DNA of 64,000 nt, taken from the NCBI GenBank assembly GCA_021234155.1, contig JAJEKV010000054.1, positions 3,643,962 to 3,707,961 on the forward strand, in the 5' to 3' direction. Shown in pieces: positions 11,940 through 23,095 of this stretch (the stretch's first letter is position 1; each line of letters starts with the position of its first letter). The notes below the pieces were generated by a model. The model saw nothing but the letters and a program-made list of their open reading frames with translations, was not told the DNA's origin and ran no database searches. Origin of the DNA: Isoetes taiwanensis. Lineage: Eukaryota; Streptophyta; Lycopodiopsida; Isoetales; Isoetaceae. A program made the position numbers and the translations under genes.

Positions 11940-14200
11940 CCCAATACATTGGGCTGACTTCAAAAAGATAGGATTAATTTCATTTACTCCTTGTGTAGGA
12001 ATTCCGGCTATGATGAAAACACGGGGCGGCTACTATATCAATTGAGGGGCATGAAGGTATGTATGAGAGCATTGAGATGGATTCTTGGGGTGAGCAAGTC
12101 TTCATTTTACAGATCTTTGGGAGCAAAGGTTAGAAAAGGGCACGGTTTGTTCCAACATGGTAATGCACTCACTTTGAAACCTAGAGCAAATACTCTCAAG
12201 GCCATTTGGTCTTCGAGAGCTTTGTGAGATACATGTCTCAATCTATGCCCCACAAGTCGAAGGTGAACGAGCACGGTGTGCGAGTGGTGCAAAAAAGTGT
12301 TGCCACAACACTATATCCAAAAGGAGTGCCTTAAGGAGGTCAACTCCATCCGGAAACTACGGAGGTAGGCCTCTTTCTCAATCACATTTCAACAAGTTAT
12401 GGAGCACTCACTTCTCGGGCGTGAGTGTCCTACAACACATGCCATTCTCAAAGTGCAACACTTGCATTCAACTCAAGGATACACTTGCATCAACCGCAAT
12501 AGAGAAAGAAAGAATGGCAATTAGGGAGCAATTTGCGATCACCAAAGGGACCAAATATCATGTAGACGGTTGTATTGGCGGTGGAGAACATTTTCTCGAG
12601 ATGCGGCAGACAAATTTTTGTGTATAATTCATGATAAGATGGACCAACACAAGACTTTCTTGCCAAAGCTAGATCCTTTACCCAAAGCGTTGTCAAAACG
12701 CTTTTTAGGATGAAAGTAAGTCTGGCGGGTGTATTAACACATGGTCATGGAACCTGGAACATATGGTCATTTTGTGCTTGATCTATGGAGAGATGATCCA
12801 AACTTCCATGTGAGCTCTATTTTCAAGTGCACGAGAACACTAGAGAAAGGATCGATAGAAGGGAGGAGGTATTCCCTTCAAAGACCCATTTTTGAGGCTT
12901 TGATGGATGATCAACCGCTTTGTTACCAAAGGCGAGATAAAAAGCTCACATCCAAGGTGTCTAGTGAATCAAGGAGGACTTGGGATGATTTCCCCTTACT
13001 TGAGAAATCGCTTCGAGGAGCTATGTGTTTGATTGGACAACTGTTGAAAAGAAAACAAGAATAGATGGATGTTTGGGGCTATGTCATACTTGGACAAAGA
13101 ATGGGAGTATTCAAAGTTGTGAAAGTGGGATTCATGATGGTTGGGCATACGCATGATGATATAGATGGATTCTTTGGAACTTTCTCCACCAAGCTCAAGA
13201 GAGAAAACGTGACCACTCTCCCCGAACTAATGGATGTGTTTGAGAGCTGCATTGACCCCAACCCAATGGCTTTCTTGATGGATGAGGTTGCGTGATTGGA
13301 AATCATTTGTAGAAGGATACTTGCTAGATGGTAAGGACCGGTTGAAGGACACACAAAGCCACTTCAGTTCAAGTTTTGGGTTAGGGATGGAATACCAATC
13401 ATGCAATATAAGTGGAGACCGGGTGACAAGTTGTGGATGCCTGCACAAGGTATCGAAGTTGTGGCAAAGGGGTGTCTTTGGTGAAATTCTCATTCCTAAA
13501 GGGCAGCCAAAACCACTACCTCCCTTCAAGGCAGTCAAAGACTCTAGCCAACTAGTGAAGGGCATCAAGGATTACATAACGACTTTGGGATGATGTTGAA
13601 ATGGAAAGCACACCTCCACTCTTAAGAAAAATCAAATGGACTCCCTAATCAAGTCTTGGGAGAAAGTTGTGACATGCTTAGAAACCCGAATGACCATGTG
13701 GGAGGGAGCTAAGAGCGGGTTCTTGCCGAGTCAAGATGGGAGGGTTCTCAAGGTGCAAGCACGTCTAAGAATGCTCACTTGGGTCCCAACAAGGGTTCCA
13801 AGTGGTTTGTGGGAAGTAAGGCTGGAAGAAGTGGTTTGATCTTCCCGAGTGGGATCCCTTTGAGGACATCAAGGAAGGATACTTTGTGCTAGTAAGGCGA
13901 CGATGATGAGGATCGGCCCAATATGGTTAGGGGTGGCACTCTCTCGATGTAACCACCACTATGCCCGATGGAGAGGAGTTGCGCCCGGATTCCAAATTCA
14001 ATATTGGGAGCCCATTGGGAGACACAAGAAGGGCAACTTGAAGGAGCAATACACCGGCTCTTTGGGAGAAGAAGTGGAGGGCAAATTATGCTGACCCTCA
14101 AAGGAGGGAATTGGTGGAGTGTGTGGTATGGTCATATCCAAGTTCTCACGTTGCAAAGGACAACACACACAAGATCCCAAGAAGGGAGATGGACAAGGCC
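11940..14200 (+). pseudogene. DUF7869-type transposase-like gene, heavily decayed (element 1)
   Basis: Pieces in all three plus frames align in order with the better preserved copy at 35.5-37.8 kb. They are LGVSKSSFYR near 12100, MPFSKCNTCIQLKDTL near 12440, HDKMDQHKTFLPKLDPL near 12635, YGHFVLDLWRDDPNFHV near 12765, VGFMMVGHTHDDIDGFF near 13125, TTLPELMDVF near 13215, WKSFVEGY near 13300 and a QIQYWEPIG end near 14000. I recall this family as DUF7869, a domain with an RNase H-like look; in the other copy an LDNASGQNKN box precedes the GHTHDDID box. Here the LDN box is lost. Many stops and indels make it non-functional. It would have been the putative mobilising gene of element 1. Confidence 0.65.
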
Positions 14201-14413
14201 ATGAGCAACTTCCATGCTATATCATTGTATGAGGGTACATAATATTGAGAAGTTTGAAAACTTTATCAACTAGTGGTTTGTAAAATTTATGAGGAAAACA
14301 AGTAACCCAATTTTATGTGTGTCATGTGTAATTCTATTCAAGCAATCAATTCAGAAATTTCTTTTATGGTGTGTGAGTCCCATTTTCAGTTCGAGTCCCA
14401 AAATTCAAGATTT

Positions 14414-14442
14414 GTCCCACTTTAATTAAATACGACTTCATC
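14414..14442 (-). repeat. Right terminal inverted repeat and CATC duplication of element 1
   Basis: The 25-bp repeat at 14414-14438 is followed directly by CATC at 14439-14442. It is the exact inverse of the left copy. Confidence 0.65.
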
Positions 14443-15570
14443 ACTTTAGTAGTGGCAATGTATGCTCCTGCCCAGGTCATTCTGCCTGATTCGAACTGGC
14501 AAGCCTATGGCCCCAATAGAAGCGAGATGAAAATAAAAACATGCAAATATGCTCTCGGGCCCGAAGGACAACTATCTGTATGCAATAGTCTTCTTACATT
14601 GGATCATTTTGGCTTCACATTTTAAAAATAGAGTTTGATTTTCCCACCACCTATATATGTTTTCCACCTATACTTAGGCCCAGATTCCACTGGCGTCAAT
14701 TGATGCCTGGAAGTTGAATATGGGCCAATCTGGTTCGAGCATCCAAAATGTCTCTTCCTCTCTGTGATTCCACTAACAGAGGTATTTGAGCATCGGATTT
14801 TGCTTCGGATAAGGATGTGGATGCTATAAATAGCCGCTTAACTGTCAGGGGATATTCCTCCCGTATTTTTGCAGCAACAACAATTGCCTCTCTGAATCTT
14901 GACACGAATCAGAACAACGGAGTAGTCTTGTTGTAGAAGAATTACCTTTGCCGTAGTGGAATCATACATCCAGTTAGGGTAGATATATCTTCAAGGCATT
15001 TGATGCCACAGAGGTAACTGCAACTTCCAGAAGTGGAATTTGGGCCTTATTAGATAGATAAACAGATAGATAATATTTTTATCGTTTCGGGTGTATCAAA
15101 ATTTTTTTGGGCCATTGGATGCTGGCATATGCCACAGCATATGCCATGGGGCGCAATTCTAGCCCTCAAACGCAAGTCAAGATGGGGTCAACGATGGGGC
15201 CCACATTATTTGCCCCGGTTTCTAAGGAGGCACCAATAGTTTCGATCATCGATTAGGATCCACGATACAAACCAGGGGCTTTCAAAGTTCGCAACAAGCT
15301 GTACATACTGGCAAGAAATTCTAACAATCCATGTAATCCAAATTTTATGAACTTCGAACTCATCGATTTGGCGATTTGGCGGGCCAAGAACATGGGATCA
15401 ATTCCTGGGGAATAGAGGCCACCCATGTCCTCCCCTCCCGCACAAAAATGAACAAACAGGTGGAGTTTTTACAGATTCAGTATGTAACTTTGCCCAATAA
15501 ACAGACTTGCGGTCTTCGCCAGGAGCTAACAACCCGCCGGTACATAATGTAGTATTTCTCCTTCAATCCA
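14443..15570. other. No gene recognised
   Basis: A 69-codon minus-strand open frame at 14905-14696 looks protein-like (contains REAIVVAAKIREEY), but I cannot place it in a family. A TATA-like CTATAAATAG lies at about 14824. A short GATA microsatellite is near 15050. Confidence 0.4.
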
Positions 15571-15579
15571 ACGATGAAG

Positions 15580-15790
15580 CCTTCTTGATGTAGAAATGGG
15601 ATTCCAAGGCCCTGAACCGTTGTTTAGCCTCATATCGTGTCATGAAGTCCGTAATAAGTAAAAGATTATATGACAAGCCCGGGGCTTGGGGAATCGAACC
15701 CCAACAAAAGTCCAATGCCCTTGGCTTACCCGAGGCATCGACCAACCAGGAAACTTGGCTCTCTGAGAAGCCAGCTTTGTGAAGATTGAG
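15580..15790 (-). repeat. Possible tRNA-derived SINE
   Basis: On the minus strand near 15690-15710 the sequence has an exact B-box, GGTTCGATTCC, inside a five-base-pair stem and seven-base loop like a tRNA T-arm. About 45 bp upstream is a weak A-box candidate. The acceptor stem expected of a functional tRNA is not present, so a SINE or tRNA relic is more likely. Confidence 0.3.
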
Positions 15791-15939
15791 GAAAACAGAG
15801 CAAAAACTACAAGACAAAAAAAAGAAACACGAGGGAATTAAAATGGAACACAAGAATTTAGCAAATGTAAAGTTCCCTATTCCCCGGTGCGGGTCCCCAT
15901 TCTCCATTTAGAGATCCCAGGTGCCATGTGAATACCCCG

Positions 15940-16212
15940 TCAAGAAATCCGCAAGAGCCAGCGGAAAGAAGAGAACATGAAGAGATTCGCAAGCTCATCC
16001 ACCCAACCAAATAAGGAAACAAACCAGAAAGCGGACACATCACCAGGAGCTCCGCCATCCCTGCAGAAGCCCAAGGCGACACCAACACCTGCGCCCAACC
16101 AGCGCTCGCGAGCTCCAAAATGCCCGCCCATGATTCTAGGGTTGGGAATCTGTGTTGCCAGCGTCAGCAACATACGGTTTCCCATACCAATACAACCCTT
16201 AACCATTGCCAA
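15940..16212 (-). CDS. Possible small divergent ORF upstream of RPS3A (uncertain)
   Basis: A 90-codon open frame on the minus strand starts 285 bp from the RPS3A start codon and points away from it. Its first 30 residues are basic and hydrophobic (MAMVKGCIGMGNRMLLTL), like an organelle-targeting or signal segment. No domain is recognised. A plus-strand frame overlaps it, so it may be chance. Confidence 0.2.
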   Translation of the reverse strand: MAMVKGCIGMGNRMLLTLATQIPNPRIMGGHFGARERWLGAGVGVALGFCRDGGAPGDVSAFWFVSLFGWVDELANLFMFSSFRWLLRIS

Positions 16213-16379
16213 ATCTTATGGTATAACTATACGGTTTGCAATTTCGGAAACGTTATTACAGCATCCCATTGGGATATATGACGATCCCCCAAATGTCCCC
16301 AAAAGACGAACGCGAGAGAAGAAGGTAATAAAACTATGCGGGATTTTAAGGACCAAACTAAAAGAGACACGTATTAAAT

Positions 16380-16496
16380 AAGGGCTTACGTTCGCTTTTT
16401 TAGGTTTAGGGTTTTTCTTACAATTTTATCTCCCTTCTTCGTTATCCTTTCCCTCTTTTCCGTTTAGGGTTAGTTCGTCCGGAGGAAGGAGCCGCC
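16380..16496 (+). promoter_or_regulatory. RPS3A promoter/5' leader with telo-boxes
   Basis: Two telo-boxes (TTTAGGGTT, the inverse of AACCCTAAA) lie at 16405-16413 and 16463-16471. A pyrimidine-rich run (about 16430-16460) lies before the start codon. Telo-boxes and pyrimidine-rich leaders are typical of plant ribosomal protein genes and go with growth-linked expression. Confidence 0.7.
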
Positions 16497-17751
16497 ATGG
16501 CAGTCGGGTAAGTTCTTGATTTTGCGCCTTATATTGTATTCTTCTTCATGGCAATATTGTTTGCAGTAAGAACAAGCGTATCTCTAAGGGGAAGAAGGGG
16601 GGCAAGAAAAAGATGTAAGAGCTTTTTGTTTTTTACTCTTTTCTTAAAGCATTAGTTGCATGGTATGCTGAATTCTATGAGTTTTGTCTCAGTGTTGATC
16701 CTTTTTCTAAGAAGGATTGGTATGATATCAAAGCCCCTTCAACTTTTAATCAGAGATCGGTTGGAAAGACCCTTGTTACCAGAACGCAGGGAACAAAGGT
16801 ATGTTTTGGTTTCATGGTGTATCTCTTTTTGTCTAGTTCTGTCTGCTACCAACATAGATCGATTTATATGATGATGCAGATTGCATCCGATGCCCTTAAA
16901 GGACGAGTTTTTGAGTGTTCCTTGGCTGACCTCCAACAAGACGAGGACCAGGCTTACAGTAAGCTAAGGGCTGAGGATGTTCAGGGAAAGAATGTCCTGA
17001 CCAATTTCTGGGTAACTCATCATTAGCTGTCCATAATGTCACCTTCACACTGTCAATGGATGAGAGCTTGAAGTCTTCTATTTTTATGCAGGGTATGGAT
17101 TTCACTACTGACAAGTTGAGATCCTTGGTCAGAAAGTGGCAATCTCTGATTGAAAACCATGTCGATGTTAAAACTACTGACAACTATATGCTCAGGATGT
17201 TCTGCATTGGCTTTACAAAGAAGCGGACCAATCAGGTCAAGAGGACCTACTATGCAGAAACTAGCCAGATCAGGATGGTAAGTGCCTGGTGATTTATTTT
17301 AATGGCAATTGTGAAGGACCCTTATCAAGCTAAGGCTAAGGATTAAAAAAACCCTTTAGTTTGTTTACAGATTAGAAAAAAGATGAGAGAAATCATGATC
17401 AAGGAAGCAGCTAGCTGTGACTTGAAGGAATTAGTTGCTAAGTTTATCCCGGAGGTTATTGGGAAGGAAATTGAAAAGGCCACTGCAGGAATTTATCCCC
17501 TTCAGTCCACTTTCATCAGGAAGGTTAAAATATTGAAAGCACCAAAGTTTGATCTTGGGAAACTAATGGAGGTAATACACGTTTGTGTACTCTGAATTTC
17601 TCTGATTATCTAGTAATATAAATATCTGATAATTTAACCCTTACTTGAATTTCAGGTTCATGGAGATTACAGTGAAGATACTGGCGTTAAGGTTGAGAGG
17701 CCTGCTGAGGATGCTGAGGCAGAGGGCGAAACTGAATTAGTTGGAGCATGA
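16497..17751 (+). CDS. RPS3A: 40S ribosomal protein S3a (eS1), seven exons
   Basis: This encodes a component of the small cytosolic ribosomal subunit near the mRNA exit. The coding exons are 16497-16507, 16567-16614, 16693-16798, 16880-17011, 17092-17277, 17371-17571 and 17656-17751. They join in frame to 259 residues, close to the usual 260 or so. All introns are GT-AG and short (59 to 93 bp). Family landmarks appear in order: a basic [15 protein letters not shown] start, [89 protein letters not shown], and the acidic tail ending in GA. The start codon sits in a good context (GCCGCCATGG). No break is seen, so the gene is probably functional. Next to it is a transposon-rich inverted repeat at 18.1-18.9 kb. 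Confidence 0.97.
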
Positions 17752-18139
17752 AATGTGCATATTTTTTTTCAATGAGGTTGTAACGAGGATGGTTTTGCAA
17801 TGCAAAGCTGCCTTTGGTTCAGGCACTTTGTGATCGGTATTCTAATTTTTATAATGTTCTGAGGTTGTCTGGCGTTAAAATTGTTTGCTGGGTCAGTTCA
17901 ATCGTGGTAAAGGAAATAGTTTCAACTTGTATGAATGTTATAAACTGGTATTTGGTTGGATTTTACCGTAATGGCATGTAGACTTCGTGAATGCATTTTA
18001 TAGGAAATAGAAGTCATGATTAATCGATGCTGTGGGTTGGCACTGCTCAAGCAGATGAACACTATGTTTGTCAAGTACACACTTATTAGAAGTGCAAAAA
18101 CAGTTATCTGGAACCCAGTAGACACAAACCATTTACCAT
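17752..18139. other. RPS3A 3' flank
   Basis: AT-rich sequence presumably holding the 3' UTR; no gene or clear repeat is seen. Confidence 0.5.
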
Positions 18140-18262
18140 GTTCATATTTAACTTCAAAATTTGAGGTCAACTGCCAAAGGCTGGCTTTGATTTTTCAAAA
18201 ATGGAGGGGGGTTTCTGAACTCTCCAGTTACTTGCCTTGAATCTTGAGTCTGGTCGAAGGCG
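18140..18262 (+). repeat. Left arm of long inverted repeat
   Basis: Positions 18140-18250 are about 97% identical to the reverse complement of 18789-18898, and weaker similarity extends to 18262. The two arms are 540 bp apart. A transcript through both would fold into a long hairpin. Confidence 0.85.
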
Positions 18263-18776
18263 CATGGAACGTAGCCTTATTTAGAACACTCAGAGCCCGC
18301 AATCCAAGACCAAGAATACAAGGTCTAGGACTTGTCGGCACATTCTATTTGTTTGTGTTCTTAAATTGGCAGCTGCTTAATACGAGTGCATTGCAATAGG
18401 GTACAATCTGTAAGCGAAAACCTGCAACCTGCAACCTGCATTCAACGTGATGCCTACAGCTCGGTGAACTTCAGCAGATGAAGCTATTCAAATTAGATGG
18501 TAATATGCTGCGTGAAGAATTGGCCATATTTGATTCAAAATGCACTCTCAGCAGCAGTTTTTCCACGATCCATTTCATTATGAAATATACATAAGCCAAG
18601 CAGAGTAATGTATGGTGGAAGTATCAGCAACAACGGAATGCTGTTATTTAAAGCTTCTTATTTAAAGCTTCTGCTTCAACAAGCCAGCCTGCTCGTCCAA
18701 CAAGATTGGCAGCACAACTATTCGCATCGAATGGATTTCTGCCCATGTTATCGGACTCGAAGATTCAAGGCAAGTT

Positions 18777-18898
18777 AGCCTTCTACCGGACTCAAGATTC
18801 AAGGCAAGTAACTGGAGAGTTCAGAAACCCCCCTCCATTTTTGAAAAATCCAAGCCAGCCTTGGAAGTTGACCTCAAATTTTGAAGTTAAATATGAAC
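18777..18898 (-). repeat. Right arm of long inverted repeat
   Basis: This is the inverse of 18140-18262. A partial direct duplication of the motif CGAAGATTCAAGGCAAG sits just before this arm (about 18759-18775). A GGAACGTAGCCT motif near 18269 recurs as a direct copy near 18957. Confidence 0.85.
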
Positions 18899-18899
18899 A

Positions 18900-19628
18900 T
18901 CGGAATTGGCTCGACTTCACCTTGACAAGAAATTTGGAAGTCCGGTCTGTTTCATGGGAACGTAGCCTAAGACGAAAAAATCCAAAATATTTTAGGCCTG
19001 GTTTGGATGCGTCCACCTCATGTTGTACTCAATCCTAATTCAAGCACAACTTTCACTCTAATCAACGTTAGCATAACTCTTTGGAATGACTTCCATTAGA
19101 GGCCTGAACTTTTTTGTTTGACCAAGCTCCAATAATCAGGTGTATTATTGCTTCTAGTGTGTTATATTTTTGAGGCCGTCGGATGACGGCATCTTCACAG
19201 GAATATGCCGGCGGGGCAGATCTTGGCCTTCTACCTGGGGTCAACATGGGGTCAAATTGACCCCATTTAATAGGGCCTCCACTCACGACCATACCATTGC
19301 CTAGAGGCCCAGAAATACAGTATATTATTTCAGAGGAGCCCAAGAACAAAAATACCTGCAGAGCAAAACAATCAATTCCACAATTTCACTACAGCACAAA
19401 CATGGCGTATATACATTCATGGAATGCAAAAGTACACACGTGGCTTGCTCGCCATCACAACAACAGTACAGAAGAAGTGCATCACACCAAAACAAGAGAG
19501 GATAAACACGAACACATGAAGCAGCGCAACTCTCCACAGCGAGCTTGCCTTATAATGGCATCCAATTGCCGGATCTCATGTGACAGCAGCGCTCTTGCAA
19601 GCTCATGTGGGATCTAAGAGTATGAAGC
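18900..19628. other. No gene recognised
   Basis: No coding motif or repeat could be identified here. Confidence 0.4.
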
Positions 19629-19932
19629 TCAGATGGGCACTCCGAGGCACTCCCACGCAACACTGTTCATGGCATCATCAATTGCTAAATAGAACCTGTG
19701 GAGCTGGCGCCTCAAAATACGCATTGAAGCTGCCATCTTATGCATTTCTATGCCAATCTGAACTATTTGCCTAACGAACTCTTCAGCACAGAATGTCTCC
19801 TCAAGCTCTGGTGGATAAGCCTGCGCATTTGGATGGGAGGCATCAACGCTAGGATTGATCAAAGAGGGATCTATATGGACCACAAGGTGGCTGGCACCAT
19901 CCTGGATATTCACATCCACTTCCATTGGAAAC
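19629..19932 (-). CDS. Unknown protein, possible terminal exon
   Basis: A minus-strand open stretch begins after a good splice acceptor (TTTTTTGTTGCAG ending at 19933) and ends at a stop at 19629-19631. An internal ATG at 19925 would give a 98-residue protein starting MEVDVNIQDG. The sequence has balanced composition and an alpha-helical look near the end (FVRQIVQIGIEMHKMAASM). I do not recognise a family. Upstream exons were not found, and a plus-strand promoter-like region begins 270 bp upstream, so it may be a short gene or a transposon-borne exon. Confidence 0.35.
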
Positions 19933-20159
19933 CTGCAACAAAAAAACCAACAGTACAATCATGCAATATCTAATAGGCCTAGCCAATGGCCATGGTGTGA
20001 TCTTGTGACGTTCCAACATAACATACGGGCCGAATACATATATTATACTGCCACGTCACACGTACATGTCATCACGACAAGTACTTGAGAGCCGTAAAGG
20101 GTTGCACCTAGGGGGCAACCTCGTATGTTGCGCATGTATATTAAACATATACAATTAAA

Positions 20160-20300
20160 ACCCCCCTTGCCAAGTGGCAATACCCCATTTGGCCCCTTCT
20201 AACCTAACCCTAAAAGTTCATATATAAGGAACCAAAGGGGAAACCCTAAACCTTTCTCCTTTCGCATTTTGGGCTTTCCTGAGCCATTCTGGCTAAGGCA
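20160..20300 (+). promoter_or_regulatory. Plant-type promoter with TATA box and telo-boxes, no gene found
   Basis: TATATAA lies at 20221-20227. Telo-boxes AACCCTAAA lie at 20206-20214 and 20242-20250, and a pyrimidine-rich run follows near 20251-20262. This is the look of a translation-related gene promoter. Downstream I find only a possible exon near 20870-20925 (after an AG acceptor and before GGTATTC) before the LTR at 21002. The gene may have been disrupted by that retrotransposon. Confidence 0.45.
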
Positions 20301-20479
20301 AGCTGCCATTTCGCATTGCCAGGCGCTGCTGAGGCGCCTTCACACATTAGATTCATCAGGAGCAGGAGTCTTCAGCAACATGGAAAAAATTAGTGGCTAA
20401 ACTTAGCTAAATGGCGAAATTTTGGCTTCGTTTAGAAAAAAATTGGCTAAACTATGGCCCTTTTTGGGCTAAAAAGAAT

Positions 20480-20825
20480 AAAATTTTAGCCAAGTCTATT
20501 TCACGCCCCACCTCCATTTCGTCCAACTTTAGCTAATCGCAAGACAGTGTAACTGCCAAAATTTGGAAAGTTTAGCCAAAGCTTAGAAGCTTTTACGTCA
20601 AACTTTAGTGTACTTTAGCCAAATTATCCTATAGCCTTTCTATTTATTATGGTCAGTTAATATTTATGTCTTGAATTAGTGCAAAATGGTCAAAAGATAG
20701 AAGATTTTTTCTTTTTTAAATAAAAGTTTAGCCAAATGTAAGAAAGTACAGGTGGCAAAATTTAGAAAGTTTAGCTAAACATTAGAAGCTTTCACCTCAA
20801 TTTTTGGCATACTTTAGCCAAGTCT
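20480..20825 (+). repeat. Direct subrepeats rich in TTTAGCCAA
   Basis: Segments 20545-20622 and 20745-20822 align over about 78 bp at an offset of 200 bp. Both contain AAAGTTTAGC, TTAGAAGCTTT and ACTTTAGCCAA. A third partial copy (TTTTAGCCAAGTCTATTT) is near 20483. Confidence 0.7.
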
Positions 20826-21001
20826 ATTTTACCACTTTGAGTATAAAAGTTCCTTAATTTTTTTCCTGTTCAGCAAGAACGAAGGCATGGACGCAATCCG
20901 GGGAGCTGAAGCTAGCCAAAGATCAGGTATTCTATTGTGCAAAGCCGCCTCTTAGCCCGACAATGAGTTAGGATAGTATGTTAGATCAGTCCTATCAGCC
21001 T

Positions 21002-21985
21002 TGTAGATCCTAAGATCACCAGCCGTAACGAATGAACCTAACCTTGTATGTTTTGGTAGATTAGATCTTATTCAGTATTTCAGTTCTTTGATGTTGATGA
21101 TGTTCCATTCTATGCTCTCCTGGGGGTAGAGACCCTGAAACCTTCAATAGCAGATGATCCTAGATGACCTCATTAATTCCCAATTAATGCAGCCCGTGTA
21201 CAAGAGCCTGCCTGGTTGTGGGTGGCGAGGCTAGACCGGTGGAATAAGGGGGACTTGTCCCATCACTGATTGATCCCTCTAGTGTGTAAAGCTTACCGGG
21301 GATCTAAGCTGGCTAGGCTTAATGGTTTGCCACTGCGTGTGACCTCTTGGGTGATGCGTCACCTTCAATGAGGTTCAAGTCGAATACGGGCAGTGGCCCT
21401 CTAGCCGCCTGTGATGGGCATGCATGCCTCTGGAGGGAAGGAGACTCTCCTCCTGCCTCATCGGGACTGGGGAGATGCAACCCAGCAGTAGCCCCTTTGG
21501 CTATGCACCCGACAGGCTACGGTCCAATCCCAAGACTCTTCAACCTACTCTGCAAAGTGTGCACGGGGGATGGAGTGGACTACCCAACAGCCATGTTCCT
21601 ATGCCAACCCAATCCATTTGCCATGAATTCTGTCTGCATTGACTTCTGGAGGCCCAAGCCGTCAGTCCATACTTTGGAGTCTGAGCCCTTGGGTAGGATC
21701 CCCCATGTGATGATGATGTTATTGATATGCTGTTACATGTATGTTATGATGTGGTCACCCTTCGAGGCGACTTTGTTGTGTCAAGTGCTTATGTTTACTT
21801 ACGCTTCCGCAACTAGGACGGCCCCGAGGGAAGACGGGGCAAATGACCCATCCATTCTTCCTCATTGATCCCTTGTCAAGGATTGGTGTCAGGTGGATGG
21901 CTCCTGTCAGTTTGGCTGGCTGCCAGGGGGATGAACTCCGCCTTCTGATACGATGGGAGCATCGTAGAGGAAGTAGGGGACGTCA
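21002..21985 (+). repeat. 5' LTR
   Basis: About 984 bp, TG...CA. It aligns with the right LTR along its length, for example at AAGAGCC followed by GGGCTAGAC-like text near 21200 and CGAGTACGGG-like text near 21385. Confidence 0.75.
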
Positions 21986-21987
21986 AG

Positions 21988-21999
21988 TGGTATCAGAGC
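21988..21999 (+). promoter_or_regulatory. Primer-binding site, initiator tRNA-Met
   Basis: TGGTATCAGAGC, two bases after the LTR end, is complementary to the 3' end of plant initiator tRNA-Met and would prime minus-strand synthesis. Confidence 0.85.
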
Positions 22000-22196
22000 A
22001 TGATCTTGGTAGACCAAGATCGGGCACTGACCATTCCCTGTTAGAATTAACAGTAGACTTCCAGTCTTGAGAATAGCAACCCAAGCATGGACTTCGAAAA
22101 TTTGGAAAATTGTTTTTCAAATCCTTAGAGCAGCAAGTAGAATAATGCTAAGTTAGGAAGATTTATGGCAAAACCCTGAAAAATTATGGCAAAAAA

Positions 22197-22470
22197 GGTG
22201 TGACCCCTCACAGACTGCGCCTTGGGCATTTCCAAAACTTTTGAGAATGCTTCTCGCACACTGTGTAAGTGGTGGACCCATGTTGACCTAGATAGATGCA
22301 TAATTAGAGCAATCTGATAGCGCAAAGCAACTTAAACCTTGAATTTGAGTTAGAAATGTATGTTATCACTCTAAGAACCTGTTTGAGTAAAGTAGGGGTG
22401 ACCCCTCACAGAATGCGCCCTGGGCATTTCCAAAACTTTTGAGAATGCTTCTCGCGCACTGTGTGAGTGA
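22197..22470 (+). repeat. 75-bp direct repeat inside the retrotransposon
   Basis: A segment with GACCCCTCACAGA, GCATTTCCAAAACTTTTGAG and GCTTCTCGC occurs at about 22200-22272 and again at 22399-22471, almost unchanged. Confidence 0.85.
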
Positions 22471-22690
22471 TGTGTACTTTTTGCCTAAACAAACCCAATG
22501 TATTGATCCTACAGACCCAATGTATTGATCCTATGAGGCACTGTGTCCTTACTTCATACTAGATAAGTAAAAAGAGATACGGCTCCACTTAAGGGATTAA
22601 CTGCAGGAGTCAAATCAGATTAGACTACTGGAATCTCAGGTGAGTTTGAAATTTTATCCTAGATCTGTAGTTAGGCAATGCTATCCTCAA

Positions 22691-23095
22691 TCAAATTAGC
22701 CCATTGGAGCAAAGTGACCATATGCAACAAAAAGAGGCAGATTCACGTAAAGCAACTGGTGAAGAGAGTTGAGATGCGGAGATATTATAACCCTTAGTTG
22801 ATTTTCGAGATTGATGAAGAATAGATGGATGTTTAGGTGGAGGATAGCTGCCACAACAATGAACGTTCATGTACTGCCCATAAGCCTCTTGAACTTGCTC
22901 TTGTGATCTCTGAATTTCATCCAGCCTTTGCCTCCATTGATCCATTGACTGGGCCATGGGACTTGCAGGTGGAATAGAGCCAGAGGAAGCCATAGGGGGA
23001 TGAGAGACATCCACTAAAAAAGGACCAGAGCTAGGAGCAGGAGATGCAGCAAATGCCAATGGAGGAACCTGTTGGTGAGACTTACTAAATTGCAC
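22691..23095 (-). pseudogene. Possible gag-like fragment in reverse orientation
   Basis: A 134-codon open frame runs opposite to the RT remnant. It is proline- and serine-rich at first, then has a helical MDQWRQRLDEIQRSQEQVQ segment. No zinc knuckle is seen. It may be gag-like coding from an inverted insertion, or another gene piece. Confidence 0.3.

Larger units (their letters stand above)
2685..14438. mobile_element. Candidate 11.75-kb DNA transposon (element 1)
   Basis: A 25-bp sequence at 2685-2709, beginning AAGTCGTATTTAATTA, is repeated as an exact reverse complement at 14414-14438. Outside each copy is the same 4-bp direct repeat, CATC (2681-2684 and 14439-14442), and the similarity stops there, as expected for terminal inverted repeats with a target duplication. 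Inside are a decayed minus-strand gene region (ParB-like at 6.8-7.1 kb, FCP1-like at 3.9-4.6 kb), a decayed plus-strand DUF7869-type gene (11.9-14.2 kb), and a family of 22-bp palindromes found between 2.8 and 10 kb. The coding parts carry many stops and frameshifts, so this copy is dead. The ends fit no superfamily I can name: CACTA elements have 3-bp and Mutator elements about 9-bp target duplications. Confidence 0.6.

Noticed and set aside
15680-15711. tRNA gene suggested by a perfect T-arm/B-box
   Set aside because: No matching acceptor or anticodon arms could be folded around it; kept only as a possible SINE.
16405-16471. Telomere-like TTTAGGG repeats
   Set aside because: Only two isolated short boxes next to the RPS3A start; these are promoter telo-boxes, not an interstitial telomere.
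19068-19349. 93-codon minus-strand frame
   Set aside because: No motif, no splice context, and average composition for chance.
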